From Macrostomum hystrix (lineage: Eukaryota > Platyhelminthes > Macrostomidae), in assembly GCA_950097015.1 (NCBI GenBank), contig CATNEN010000009.1, positions 1,056,501 to 1,120,500 on the forward strand: a stretch of 64,000 nucleotides of DNA, in the 5' to 3' direction. This document shows positions 1 through 9,919 of this stretch, piece by piece (position 1 is the first letter of the stretch; every line of letters begins with the position of its first letter). Made by a program: the position numbers and the translations under genes. The notes below the pieces were generated by a model. That model saw only the letters and a program-made list of their open reading frames with translations. It did no database searches and was not told the origin of the DNA.

Positions 1-280
1 TACTGTAAATAGTACTAGCAGTAGTAGAATAGTCTGTTGCTTGTTTAATTGGTGGCCCAAGAAAGTGGCCAACAAAACCATGCTTTTTGATCAACATAGA
101 ACAAGAATTTGAATATCATTTCACTGCAGAGAACTTTAAATTAAAATATGAAAGAAGACAACAGCATCAATGACAGACTGACTCAACAGGAGTGCAAATA
201 ACAGGATCTAGCAAGTCCGAGTTCTTGAAGTTTGAGCTCTCAGAGCCTCACGAGCCGCTGCGTTTCCGTGGCCGCCCGAC

Positions 281-334
281 TCACTCGATCGGTGGCAGCA
301 GCTTCGCCAGGAACTGCTTCATGTCCGCCATCTC
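281..334 (-). pseudogene. Duplicated terminal exon of the LYPLA gene (unit 1), cut off from the rest of the gene
   Basis: Read on the minus strand, an acceptor (…accacag) precedes the codons for EMADMKQFLAKLLPPIE and a TGA stop. This matches the C-terminus of acyl-protein thioesterases (human LYPLA1 ends in a KQFIDKLLPPID-like tail). The same 54-bp exon occurs at 17306-17359 and, joined to the complete gene, at 41673-41726. Here no upstream LYPLA exon follows on the right: the minisatellite of the last intron runs into an unrelated 30-bp array and then a receptor gene. It is therefore a passenger fragment of a segmental duplication. Positions 1-280 are the matching 3' flank; no AATAAA signal is evident there. 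Confidence 0.85.
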
Positions 335-357
335 CTGTGGTGCGAGCAACAAGAATT

Positions 358-1754
358 GGTGACTGCAGCCACTGTCACATCAGACACTGCACCCACTGCC
401 ACACCTGACACTGCAGCCACTGTCACATCAGACACTGCACCCACTGCCACATCAGACACTGCACCCACTGCCACATCAGACACTGCACCCACTGCCACAT
501 CAGACACTGCAGCCACTGCCACATCAGACACTGCACCCACTGCCACACCTGACACTGCAGCCACTGTCACATCAGACACTGCACCCACTGCCACATCAGA
601 CACTGCACCCACTGCCACATCAGACACTGCAGCCACTGCCACATCAGACACTGCACCCACTGCCACATCAGACACTGCACCCACTGCCACATCAGACACT
701 GCACCCACTGCCACATCAGACACTGCAGCCACTGCCACATCAGACACTGCACCCACTGCCACATCAGACACTGCACCCACTGCCACATCAGACACTGCAC
801 CCACTACCACACCTGACACTGCAGCCACTGTGACATCAGACACCCTGCCTTCACCCACTGCCACATCAGACACCCTGCCTTCACCCACTGCCACATCAGA
901 CACTGCACCCACTGTGACATCAGACACCCTGACTTCACCCACTGCCACATCAGACACTGCAGCCACTGCCACATCAGACACTGCACCCACTGCCACATCA
1001 GACACTGCACCCACTGCCACATCAGACACTGCACCCACTGCCACATCAGACACTGCACCCACTGCCACATCAGACACTGCACCCACTGCCACATCAGACA
1101 CTGCACCCACTGCCACATCAGACACTGCACCCACTGCCACACCTGACACTGCAGCCACTGTCACATCAGACACTGCACCCACTGCCACATCAGACACTGC
1201 ACCCACTGCCACATCAGACACTGCAGCCACTGCCACATCAGACACTGCACCCACTGCCACATCAGACACTGCACCCACTGCCACATCAGACACTGCAGCC
1301 ACTGCCACATCAGACACTGCACCCACTGCCACATCAGACACTGCACCCACTGCCACATCAGACACTGCAGCCACTGCCACATCAGACACTGCACCCACTG
1401 CCACATCAGACACTGCAGCCACTGCCACATCAGACACTGCAGCCACTGCCACATCAGACACTGCACCCACTGCCACATCAGACACTGCACCCACTGCCAC
1501 ATCAGACACTGCACCCACTGCCACACCTGACACTGCAGCCACTGTCACATCAGACACTGCACCCACTGCCACATCAGACACTGCAGCCACTGCCACATCA
1601 GACACTGCACCCACTGCCACACCTGACACTGCAGCCACTGTCACATCAGACACTGCACCCACTGCCACATCAGACACTGCAGCCACTGTGACATCAGACA
1701 CCCTGCCTTCACCCACTGTCACACCAGACACTGCAGCCACTGCCACATCAGACA
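358..1754. repeat. 24-bp minisatellite (with 30-bp variant units) from LYPLA intron 2, unit 1
   Basis: Tandem units built around CCACATCAGACACTGCA, period 24 bp, with interspersed 30-bp units containing CCCTGCCTTCACCC. About 57 units. Both periods are multiples of three and the unit has no stop in several frames, so long open frames appear on both strands; these are repeat artefacts. The same array is at 17383-19433 and in the intact LYPLA intron at 41750-43185. Confidence 0.95.
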
Positions 1755-2095
1755 CCACATCCCACACAGTCAGGACCATTCAATTGACATCCCACACAGT
1801 CAGGACCATTCAATTGGAATCCCACACAGTCAAGACGATCCAATTGACATCCCACACAGTCAGGACCATTCAATTGGCATCCCACACAGTCAAGACGATC
1901 CAATTGACATCCCACACAGTCAAGACCATTCAATTGGCATCCCACACGGTCAAGACCATTCAATTGGCATCCCACACAGTCAAGACGATTCAATTGACAT
2001 CTCACACAGTCAGGACCATTCAATTGACATCCCACACAGTCAAGACCATTCAATTGACATCTCACACGGTCGGGACCTATCATTTGCCACCCCAT
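1755..2095. repeat. 30-bp tandem array, unit 1
   Basis: About 11 units of 30 bp, each with CCCACACAGTCA and ATTCAATTG blocks, directly abutting the LYPLA-derived minisatellite. The abrupt change of repeat at about 1755 probably marks a duplication or recombination joint. The counterpart is at 19434-19804; it is absent from the intact LYPLA locus. Confidence 0.9.
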
Positions 2096-2494
2096 GCACG
2101 CAGTTATAATCAGTCAGTCTCACACCGACTGCATAAATCTACTTGACTTTTGCTCTACAGAAAGTACAACCGCGAGGGCTCCGAGAGTGCGCTATTCACG
2201 CAGCCAATGAGAGCCCAGAACCAACAGCAGCCAGTAAAGCAACAGAATTTTGGCGTTATTGGGCTGCAACTCGACCCGCCTCTCCCAGTGGATTCGCTCT
2301 GCTTGTGAAGAAAGGCATTTAAGCGCTCTCCTCGATACAAGCGTAGAAGAGAAGAACGTTACCAGAATTTCATTTCTGAATCTGGGCGTCAAAGATTCAC
2401 TTCTAAGAGACTTTCGCAACACAGACAGGAGCAGCAACAATCTTCTGACTGAAGAAAGTTACTCAGCACGATAGCCTTCAGGTGTCAACTTTCG

Positions 2495-4966
2495 ATGACA
2501 ACCAGAATGCTCAAGCTGCTGATTCTGCAGCTCCTCACAGCGCTTGCATCTTGCAGACAGCCACTGGGCTCCGACAGTCGCCGGTGCACCACCATCATCA
2601 TCAGTGACGGTCAGTACCAGAGCCACCGCAACGTCACGCGGCTGAATGAGGAGCTCAAAGCTAAAGTGGCCGGGTGCCAGTACGTGATCGGCGACCTTGT
2701 CCTCGAGAAAATCGGGGTCGATCAAGATTCATATGAACCCATCGACGAAGTCCGCAAACTTCGGACGGACTTTCTCGACTCCATCGTCGAGATCAGCGGA
2801 CGGTTGATCATCAAGTATGTCAACCTGGAGCGCATCACCTTGCGCAACCTGCGCATCATTCGCGGCTACAACATCCAGAATGAGGTCGATTTCTTCGCAA
2901 TGGAAATCTGGGAGTTGAGATACCCAACCCGACTGGAGCTGCCCAAGCTGAGCGCCATCCTGCAAGGCAGCGTCAAAACTGTCGGAACATTGCATGCGGA
3001 CCTGTACTGCCATTTGACTCGCAGCGTGAACTGGACGAGTCTATTCAACATATCGTCACAAATATTCCATGGAAACTCGTACGAAATGGCTTTCGGCAAA
3101 CAGCTGATAAGAGTCAATCAGTTCGATGAGATCGAGAGGGCCTGCAGTTCAGTACTGAATTGCAGTAGCAGCTGCCACACTGAAAGGTCTGGTCGACAGC
3201 TCTGCTGGTCCGACGGGCAAGACGGCTGCCAGAGCTTCAACGGATGTCTCAAGCGACAGTGCCGAAATGCTGCCTGCGACCCTCAGTGCAGAGACGAGTG
3301 CTGGGGACCCGGACCGGACATGTGCGTGGCCTGCAGGAACTTCGAGGTGGACGGTCGCTGTCATGCCACGTGCAAGCATGCAGGCCGATATCAGCTAGGC
3401 TCCTCGTGTCTGCCGTGCCACAGTGAGTGCGAAGGCGGCTGCAGCGGTCCGAGCGCTTCCGAGTGCGAGCGATGCCGAAAACTGAAGGAGGACGACAAGT
3501 GCGTGGCCTCCTGCAGTCGAGAAATGCGCGCGAGCTCAAAGGGCGTCTGCTACTCGGTGGCGACAGCGAGGCTCTTTGCTGTCGGCATCGGTGTCGGCCT
3601 GCTGATTCTGCTGCTGCTGCTGCTGCTGCCGCTCGCCTACCTGCACTACCGCAAGCGAATGCGAAAGTACGAGATGGTCGACCTGGACGAGTACCTGAAG
3701 GATCCGAGCAATCCGAGCGACATGGCGAAGCTGCTGATTGTGAACGACGACGATGTGGTGAAGCAGAAGGAGATCGGCAGCGGCGCGTTCTGCACCGTGT
3801 ACAAGGGCATTCTGAGGTCCAGCACAAACAAGGGTGTGCGCGAGCTGCCTGTGGCCATCAAGGTGTTGCGCGGTCACAGTCCGAAGCTGGGACAGGAGCT
3901 GCTGAATGAGGCGAGTGTCCTGGCCAGAGTGCAGCATCCGTGCTGCATCCGGCTGGTGGCTCTGTGCCTGACCCAGGAGCCGCAGCTGATCACGGCGCTG
4001 ATGCCTCGAGGCTGTCTGCTGGAGTTCCTGCGAACTCACCACAACCAAATCGGAGCGGAGCGAATGCTGCGTTGGGGCCTGCAGGTGGCAGAGGGCATGG
4101 AGTACCTGGAGTCTCTCGGCATTGTACACCGCGACCTGGCTGCTCGCAACGTGCTGCTTCAGTCTCCGGATCAGGTCCGCATCACGGACTTCGGTCTGGC
4201 TCGCCTGCTGAACCTGTCGGAGGGCGAGTTCGTCCAGACTGCGGGCCTCCTTCCAGTGAAGTGGCTCGGCGTGGAGTGCTTCGAGTCCGGACTGTTCAGC
4301 CACAAGTCGGATGTGTGGAGCTACGGAGTGCTTCTGTGGGAGATCTGCACCTTCGGCGAGTCGCCCTACAACCCGTACGGAATTCGGTCGGTCGAGGACA
4401 TCACAGGACTGCTGAAGAAGGGCATCCGACTGAACCAGCCCGACATCTGCAGCATCGACTTCTACAACATCCTGCTGAGCTGCTGGCTGCCTCAGCCGGA
4501 GTCTCGACCGAGCTTCCGCGACTTGGTGGACACAATGACCGAGTGCCTGAATATTCCGTCCAAGTACATTGCCCAGGGCTACAGCATCGCTGATCCGGAG
4601 ATGGGCACCGATGATGCCTTCGGCGATGTCAACGAGATGTCCCTGTCGTCGCTGGCGCAAAAGAGCGGTGGCGACCGCAGGTTCATTTGCAGTCACGACA
4701 AGCACGGCAAGGAGCTGAACAAATACATTTCGTATCCCAGCCGCAGCTATTCGAAGAAGCATCAGCACTCTCCTGAGCGTCGGAGTTCCAGCAAGGCCAG
4801 CGAAAGCTCCAAGCTGCTGTGCCGTCGAGTCGGCGTTCAGTCCGAGCCGGACGACTATCTGACTCCAACATCGCAGAGCGGCGTTAATGGAAGCAGCGAA
4901 GGCGCTGATGCAGACAACGGAGCGTCGAGGGACTTGGATGACTACCTGACACCGAAGAAGGTCTGA
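2495..4966 (+). CDS. EGFR-like receptor tyrosine kinase, short-ectodomain type (A1)
   Basis: A single open frame of 823 residues with no intron. Order: signal peptide (about 1-20), receptor L domain 1 (about 30-205), the start of a furin-like Cys-rich region (about 210-250), then directly the second Cys-rich region (about 252-350), a Leu-rich membrane helix (about 359-383), a juxtamembrane RKRMRKYE segment, the kinase (about 425-685) and a tail with two DDYLTP motifs. Catalytic residues are present: Lys456 in VAIKVL, HRDLAARN (Asp547), DFG (Asp565). Compared with type B the second L domain and most of Cys-rich region 1 are missing. The third glycine of the nucleotide loop is Cys433 (GSGAFC; GSGAFG in the other three copies). 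The activation loop has EFVQT where EGFR has a tyrosine. A weak TATA-like ATTTAAG lies at about 2318. It is probably a membrane receptor; its ligand is unknown and its activity uncertain. Confidence 0.93.
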   Translation: MTTRMLKLLILQLLTALASCRQPLGSDSRRCTTIIISDGQYQSHRNVTRLNEELKAKVAGCQYVIGDLVLEKIGVDQDSYEPIDEVRKLRTDFLDSIVEISGRLIIKYVNLERITLRNLRIIRGYNIQNEVDFFAMEIWELRYPTRLELPKLSAILQGSVKTVGTLHADLYCHLTRSVNWTSLFNISSQIFHGNSYEMAFGKQLIRVNQFDEIERACSSVLNCSSSCHTERSGRQLCWSDGQDGCQSFNGCLKRQCRNAACDPQCRDECWGPGPDMCVACRNFEVDGRCHATCKHAGRYQLGSSCLPCHSECEGGCSGPSASECERCRKLKEDDKCVASCSREMRASSKGVCYSVATARLFAVGIGVGLLILLLLLLLPLAYLHYRKRMRKYEMVDLDEYLKDPSNPSDMAKLLIVNDDDVVKQKEIGSGAFCTVYKGILRSSTNKGVRELPVAIKVLRGHSPKLGQELLNEASVLARVQHPCCIRLVALCLTQEPQLITALMPRGCLLEFLRTHHNQIGAERMLRWGLQVAEGMEYLESLGIVHRDLAARNVLLQSPDQVRITDFGLARLLNLSEGEFVQTAGLLPVKWLGVECFESGLFSHKSDVWSYGVLLWEICTFGESPYNPYGIRSVEDITGLLKKGIRLNQPDICSIDFYNILLSCWLPQPESRPSFRDLVDTMTECLNIPSKYIAQGYSIADPEMGTDDAFGDVNEMSLSSLAQKSGGDRRFICSHDKHGKELNKYISYPSRSYSKKHQHSPERRSSSKASESSKLLCRRVGVQSEPDDYLTPTSQSGVNGSSEGADADNGASRDLDDYLTPKKV

Positions 4967-7715
4967 GTCATTCGGCTAATAATCCCATAGCTCTGTGCTG
5001 CATTGAGTGACGATTTGATAATCGATTATCGATTCAATTATCGAGAGATTCGTTTCCTAAATTTTATCGTTTCGGACTAATGGCATTAGAGACGGAGAGA
5101 GCGAAACCTATGGCATGAGTGAAATGAAAGAGAAATGAAAAAGAACAATGTTATGCAATCCAACATCTTGAGTATGCTGAGCGGTCGTGTGTGGTTTGCA
5201 TGAATTTTATTCAGATTTAGTCAGCTGAAATCAAGTCGTATTAACCAGCAGCCTGCTACTTTACACAAGTCACGCCATTGTCATGCTTAAGTGTGCAGTG
5301 TTTGGGTGTGGTCGAATGAAGTAATTTATCCTTGGGTAACTACCCGACAGGACTACCAACCGTAACACCTCTTAGACTTTAACATTTAGCCTTCACCTTT
5401 AATCTTTAAACTTAACGAGTAGTTCTGAAATTATATCCAAGAAACTCATAAAACACTGTCACACTATCCTAGCCTCGAATGCCAGACACCATGATATTAT
5501 TTTGTTATTGTTGACAGCGCTCAGCTGATTTTCGACTACTGCTCGATCTGTCCTGTGGTTCATTACAATGCAAGGCCTTCAATGCGAATTGAGATGTACT
5601 TTTAATCTGTGAAAACTAATCAGTGCTTACTCAGAATGCTTTGTTACTCAGTTCAGCCACAGCCACAGCCACAGCCACAGCCACAGTAGATTTGGCACTC
5701 CAGCATGTGTTTCTGACCTTTCGAAGTTATTGTTTCTAAACGCTTCTTAGTGTATCCCAGGTGATCAATTTGATGCTTCTAAATGTTATTTTCATGAATC
5801 CTAGCTTTCGGTTTGAAGTGTTTGGGATCGCACATTTAAAATTAACGACTAGAAGGTCGTGTCTGTCGGTGTGTCGACGCGTGCTTGCTTAATAAACGAG
5901 TGGCGTTTTTGTCAGCTTCGCTGGCGTCTATAATGGAAGGCCGAGAAATCGCTATCAACCGCAGGTGTTGCCTAAATTGCTGAGTCATGCTAGTCTTCAA
6001 CTAGAATACTGATCTTTAGATCTCCTTGATACACTAGGATATAAAAAAGTGAAAACCTCGTGGGCGGACGCAGTGAATCGTTAGTATCCTTAGCCAATGA
6101 TTGTGTTTATCTTATTCAGCATCCGGTGTTCACCAAAATATGCAATGCGCCCGCCAGTATGGACACAAGTCGATTCAATAAACACTATGGCTCGAGCTGT
6201 CAGGTATGGGCTATTTGTGAATAATTGGCACGAATAAATCTCAGTTGTGGCAGAGCGAAAAAAGCTACAGAGAGAACAGACTATTTTCTATTACTTTTTA
6301 TAATGCGGAGCTCGTGATGTTTCGTTCTCTGAGCCCGCCGTTTTCGCAGTTTGGCTGAAAGTTTGTTGAGTGCGTATGCGACAGACGGAAATGGCAGAGG
6401 AAGCCAGCGTGTCCAAGCTTGTTGGATAAACATCGATTAATTAAAAATAGCATTTTAGCGGCCTGCACGTCAAATGCAGCGGGATTTGAGAATTCGAATG
6501 CGTCTTCTACAAGCCCAGTCCTGCAGCCCATGTTTGTAGCTTAGACCTGTGGCTAAAAACTGAGTACGAGTGTAAACAATAGCTGGGCTTTTTTTGACAT
6601 TGCCGCCACGGTGCAAACGGAAACATAGCCTATTATTAGCCTGGCAGTTTTAGTGTTTATGTAAATAATTTCGATAAAAATAGAATATTTGACTTGACCG
6701 CCAGATCGCCAACCACTGAAACAGCTGCAACAATATTGTTCATTATCTGCCTATTAAACTAGACATTTGCATTTTTGTTGTCTTACTAATGGTTGGTTGT
6801 GAGGCCATCTCGGGATATTCAAGAGAATTGCGCAGCATGCCGCAGGTCGCGAGCCACTCGATCCCTGTCTCGCCAGTAAGGTGCACTAGCTCACGATTGT
6901 TCACATTGAGGTCGCATAGCTTGATGGCAGGTCTCAAAAGATTCGGCACAACAATGAAACGGGCTGCTTGAGGTCGGCGGCAATTGTAAGCTGAAAAAAG
7001 ACGGAAACATATTAAACGCGGCAAATTAAAATATTGCCCCATTAGATTACTTAGGCCAGGTTCTCCAAACCCAGGGTCAGGCTACCTTTTTAAGACTAAG
7101 AATCCTCAGGTGCATCATGGCTCTTTCCGCCCTGGTTGAGTGGAACAGACCTGCAGTAGTACTGTACTTGCTGGTCACGGGTCCAACGGCTCCAACACCC
7201 GAGCTAAAAGTCCGTGGCCTTGTCGTATGTTGCGCGTTGGGCGGTCACCGTTCCATCAAACCTCTAGTCACACCTGATGGTGAGCATGATGCTGTGGACT
7301 GGCCGCAGAGTTTCACAAAGCGCAGAGACAATTAAAGTTACCTGAGCCTCAGTTCATCCACTTCATCATGTCGCCCTGGGAATCCATTCGTCAGCGATGA
7401 GGGATGCTGCACTGGGCAGCTCCTGCCGTGACCTACTTCAGAGAGCAAAGTTGAAGCATCGCAAACCGAATCTGTTTCTATTCACAGGTCCCGCGAGTGC
7501 TGTAAAGATCCTCGATCACTTTGAACACTGATTTACTATTCTGTTGTTGACTTTCATCTCGATGTCGTGGCAGCGAGCAGCAGCAAAATTAGCTTTGTAG
7601 GCAATTCATGGGAAACAATAAGCAATAATTGGTACTAAATTATTGCTTATTATTGCTTCAAAATCTTCATATTTCTTAAAGCCAGATGTAGCCATCCTAC
7701 TTGCAACATCATTGA
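4967..7715. other. 3' flank of receptor A1; no firm gene
   Basis: AT-rich non-coding sequence with candidate AATAAA signals at about 5890, 6178 and 6234, and a (CCACAG)5 microsatellite at about 5656-5690. A minus-strand open stretch at about 6780-7040 contains a coherent-looking segment (VVPNLLRPAIKLCDL, then GETGIEWLATCGM) between possible splice sites. It has no recognisable family and no convincing neighbouring exons. It is copied almost unchanged in unit 2 (24451-24750), which reflects recent duplication rather than selection. Confidence 0.5.
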
Positions 7716-8054
7716 CATATAACCAAGTGTGCGTAAACGTCTCAAGCTCGTGTATAGTTTATGGCCCAAAGGCCATCAAAGAAATAGATTGAAGTGTGCA
7801 GTAAATTCCGCAACTGTGCGGTAAATGATACTCCACTTGATCTCCGTGCCATCCCTCTTCTGAGCTACTATGCAGTAAATCCCAGACGGGTATTGTCTAT
7901 GGGCCGAAGGAGCTGGTCTTGCGCACACACACTTGGTCATAAATCAATGCACTTATGCTAGGCTTCCTAGTGCGTAAATAGTCTATGGCACTCGCGCGCT
8001 GCGCGCACTCGTGCAAAGACTATTTACGCACTCGGAAGCCTAGCATAAATCTAC
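7716..8054. mobile_element. Insertion with a terminal hairpin, present only in unit 1
   Basis: Unit 2 reads straight through the site (…catcattgaaaacac… at about 25424). In unit 1 about 339 bp is inserted and flanked by CATTGA direct repeats (7710-7715 and 8055-8060), a likely 6-bp target-site duplication. The right end holds a near-perfect inverted repeat with arms of about 38 nt (about 7952-7991 and 8010-8050; both carry GTGCGTAAATAGTCT or its complement) around a GC-rich loop. No open frame was seen, so it is a non-autonomous element. Confidence 0.75.
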
Positions 8055-8167
8055 CATTGAAAACACAAGAAGACATTGTTTACGGTAGGCCTTTTGGGAT
8101 GGCATAGAAAAACGAAGTCAAAATAATATAATTGCGCTTTTCGCGTTTCTTGCACTACTAAGCAAAG

Positions 8168-8523
8168 GTGGCAGAGTGGTAAACGCGTTTGCCTCTCGCA
8201 CCACGGTCCCTAAGTTCGATTCCACGGCGAGGCCGCATTCATTTGGGGCGCAGCCGCGGAGAGAAGGCTTGGGGCTTGTCGTGCGATAACGCCCTTGAGG
8301 GCCAATCTCCAAGGCACAGTGAAATGTGCACTGCCTGACGATGAGAAAGTCAGGGCAGATGTACTCACCTGTGTGAGCACATGCTGGCGTACAGTATCTG
8401 TGTGCGTGTGTGCTCAGGAGTCAGCGAAATGGGCAGAATTGCCTCCTCGCTGGCAGCGGGTCTAGTGTCACTAAATGATGTGCCATTACCTGCAGCCCTC
8501 CTGCAATTATTATTATTATTATT
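8168..8523 (+). mobile_element. tRNA-derived SINE (family 1), unit 1 copy
   Basis: A tRNA-like head starts GTGGCAGAGTGGTAA (A box) with GTTCGATTCC (B box) about 35 bp on. A 3' body follows, ending in an (ATT)n tail. The element is flanked by the 9-bp direct repeat TAAGCAAAG (8159-8167 and 8524-8532), a clear target-site duplication. Length 356 bp. Other copies are at 25537-25892, 53453-53650 (diverged) and 61983-62327 (minus). Confidence 0.9.
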
Positions 8524-8561
8524 TAAGCAAAGATACATTATTCGGTGCCTTGCGCCATTAC

Positions 8562-8797
8562 TGATTGTGCATTCTACTGACATGTAAGAAGTAGGGTGTC
8601 ACAAACATTGATTGTGCATTCTACTGACATGTAAGAAGTAGGGTGTCACAAACATTGATTGTGCATTCCACTGACATGTAAGAAGTAGGGTGTCACAAAC
8701 ATTGATTGTGCATTCTACTGACATGTAAGAAGTAGGGTGTCACAAACATTGATTGTGCATTCTACTGACATGTAAGAAGTAGGGTGTCACAAACATT
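8562..8797. repeat. 47-bp tandem array, five units (unit 1)
   Basis: Five copies of a 47-bp unit beginning TGATTGTGCATTC, nearly identical to each other. The counterpart in unit 2 is at 31603-31838. Confidence 0.95.
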
Positions 8798-9239
8798 TTT
8801 GGCTGTTTTAATATTTGTGAATCCACCAAAAAATGTAAAAAAGTAAGAAGCAGCCAGGGTGGCCGGAAGTAGAGTTAGAGAGGCCAGATGCTGTGAAGAC
8901 TGCCATGCGCAGGCTCAGTAGATGGCGAGTGAAAAAAGGCCATCGAAAGACTTCCTGTCACGCCAGCAGTTGTTCTTGTTATTAGCATTACGTGGGGTGC
9001 AAAAATAAAAGCCTTTGAGGCTCAGATCTGAACAGCTGACCCGGCAGAGACCAAAGGGTGATGGCCTGCGGCGTCTGTGCTGAACTGCCTGACATCAGCA
9101 GGCCTGATGTGCATCTGAAACATTTTTGGCGCTTGCCTCACGGCCTGCGGTTCTGTCTTGCGTCATCATCCGCTGATCTGCTGCTTTCGACTTCTAGAGA
9201 GTCGGATAAATAATTCCACTTTGGCTTCCAACAGGCCAC
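8798..9239. other. Intergenic sequence between receptors A1 and B1
   Basis: No gene, repeat array or RNA was recognised here. The stretch is conserved in unit 2 at about 31839-32279. Confidence 0.5.
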
Positions 9240-9462
9240 TTACTGTATATTTTTATACTTTATCCATGGACTGGGTGGGACGCCACACCCGCCCTCCAAT
9301 ACCCTGAAGTTACTGCTCCTACCCATTTAATAGCTGCGTGAACTGAACCAACAAAGAGCTAATTGTCTTGCTAAAGAACAAAAATGATTTTGCGCATTCG
9401 GGAATCGAACCTTCGATCTTCAAGTGGTGATGGCAACGCTCTAACCACTAGGCTACAATCGC
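9240..9462 (-). mobile_element. tRNA-derived SINE (family 2), unit 1 copy
   Basis: On the minus strand a tRNA-like head carries TAGCCTAGTGGTTAGAGC (A box) and GGTTCGATTCCC (B box). Next comes a body containing TTTAGCAAGACAATTAGCTC, which resembles the conserved central domain of metazoan tRNA-SINEs. The head lacks a credible cloverleaf with acceptor stem, so a functional tRNA gene is unlikely. The outer boundary is approximate. Copies at 32280-32503 and, more diverged, 39100-39360. Confidence 0.75.
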
Positions 9463-9672
9463 TACCTTTTTGATACAAAAATGATTAAATTTCCAGATGT
9501 GTAAATATCATGCTTCCATTCCAACTGATGTTTACATGGAACAAGCTTAGGTGTGAAATAGCAAAATCCAACCTGGTGTTGTCAAAACTTGCACACAGTG
9601 CAACAGCCGCTCCACACAGCCAAGATCTGAATCTCCTATTGGCGCAAACTCACAAAGCACCTAATCGAAAGG

Positions 9673-9683
9673 CTATATTTAAG
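9673..9683 (+). promoter_or_regulatory. TATA-like element upstream of receptor B1
   Basis: CTATATTTAAG lies about 240 bp upstream of the B1 start codon and is conserved at 33173-33183 before B2. An acceptor-like TTCTCGCTGACAG about 30 bp before the ATG could mark a 5' UTR intron or a trans-splice site. Neither can be settled from sequence alone. Confidence 0.4.
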
Positions 9684-9919
9684 ATCGCCCTCGGACTAGA
9701 AGAGCTTGGAGGAAAACGCTCTGGCCTTTCAAACTGTCACAGAGCCGTTGCCCAACTTCACTTCCAAATTCGGGCCTCGCCGTGAGTGCGCAACTGTGGG
9801 CTGATTAGATAAAGCCGTGAATTCACTTTCAAAAGACTGCGGAAAATCGCAGAGCAGAAACTGCTATCTCCACAATTCTCGCTGACAGGTGCAGGAAAGA
9901 GGAAAACTGCGCAATTTCA

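Noticed and set aside
319..2146. Long open frames on both strands (about 490-820 codons) across the LYPLA-type minisatellites, here and at 17344-19855 and 41711-43235
   Set aside because: Periods of 24 and 30 bp are multiples of three and the units lack stops, so several frames are open by arithmetic. No domain or codon signal; the array is intronic in the intact LYPLA gene.
3536..4768. 410-codon minus-strand frame opposite the receptor kinase, with counterparts in the other copies
   Set aside because: It is the antisense shadow of a highly conserved kinase frame; no family resemblance, and it follows the GC bias of the sense codons.
6298..7335. Small gene on either strand in the receptor A flank
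   Set aside because: Overlapping short frames on both strands, stops between the coherent pieces and no recognisable family; preserved in unit 2 only because the units are recent copies.
9393..9465. tRNA gene
   Set aside because: A and B boxes are present, but the acceptor stem does not pair and a SINE body follows; the same holds for 8168-8240 and 39290-39360.
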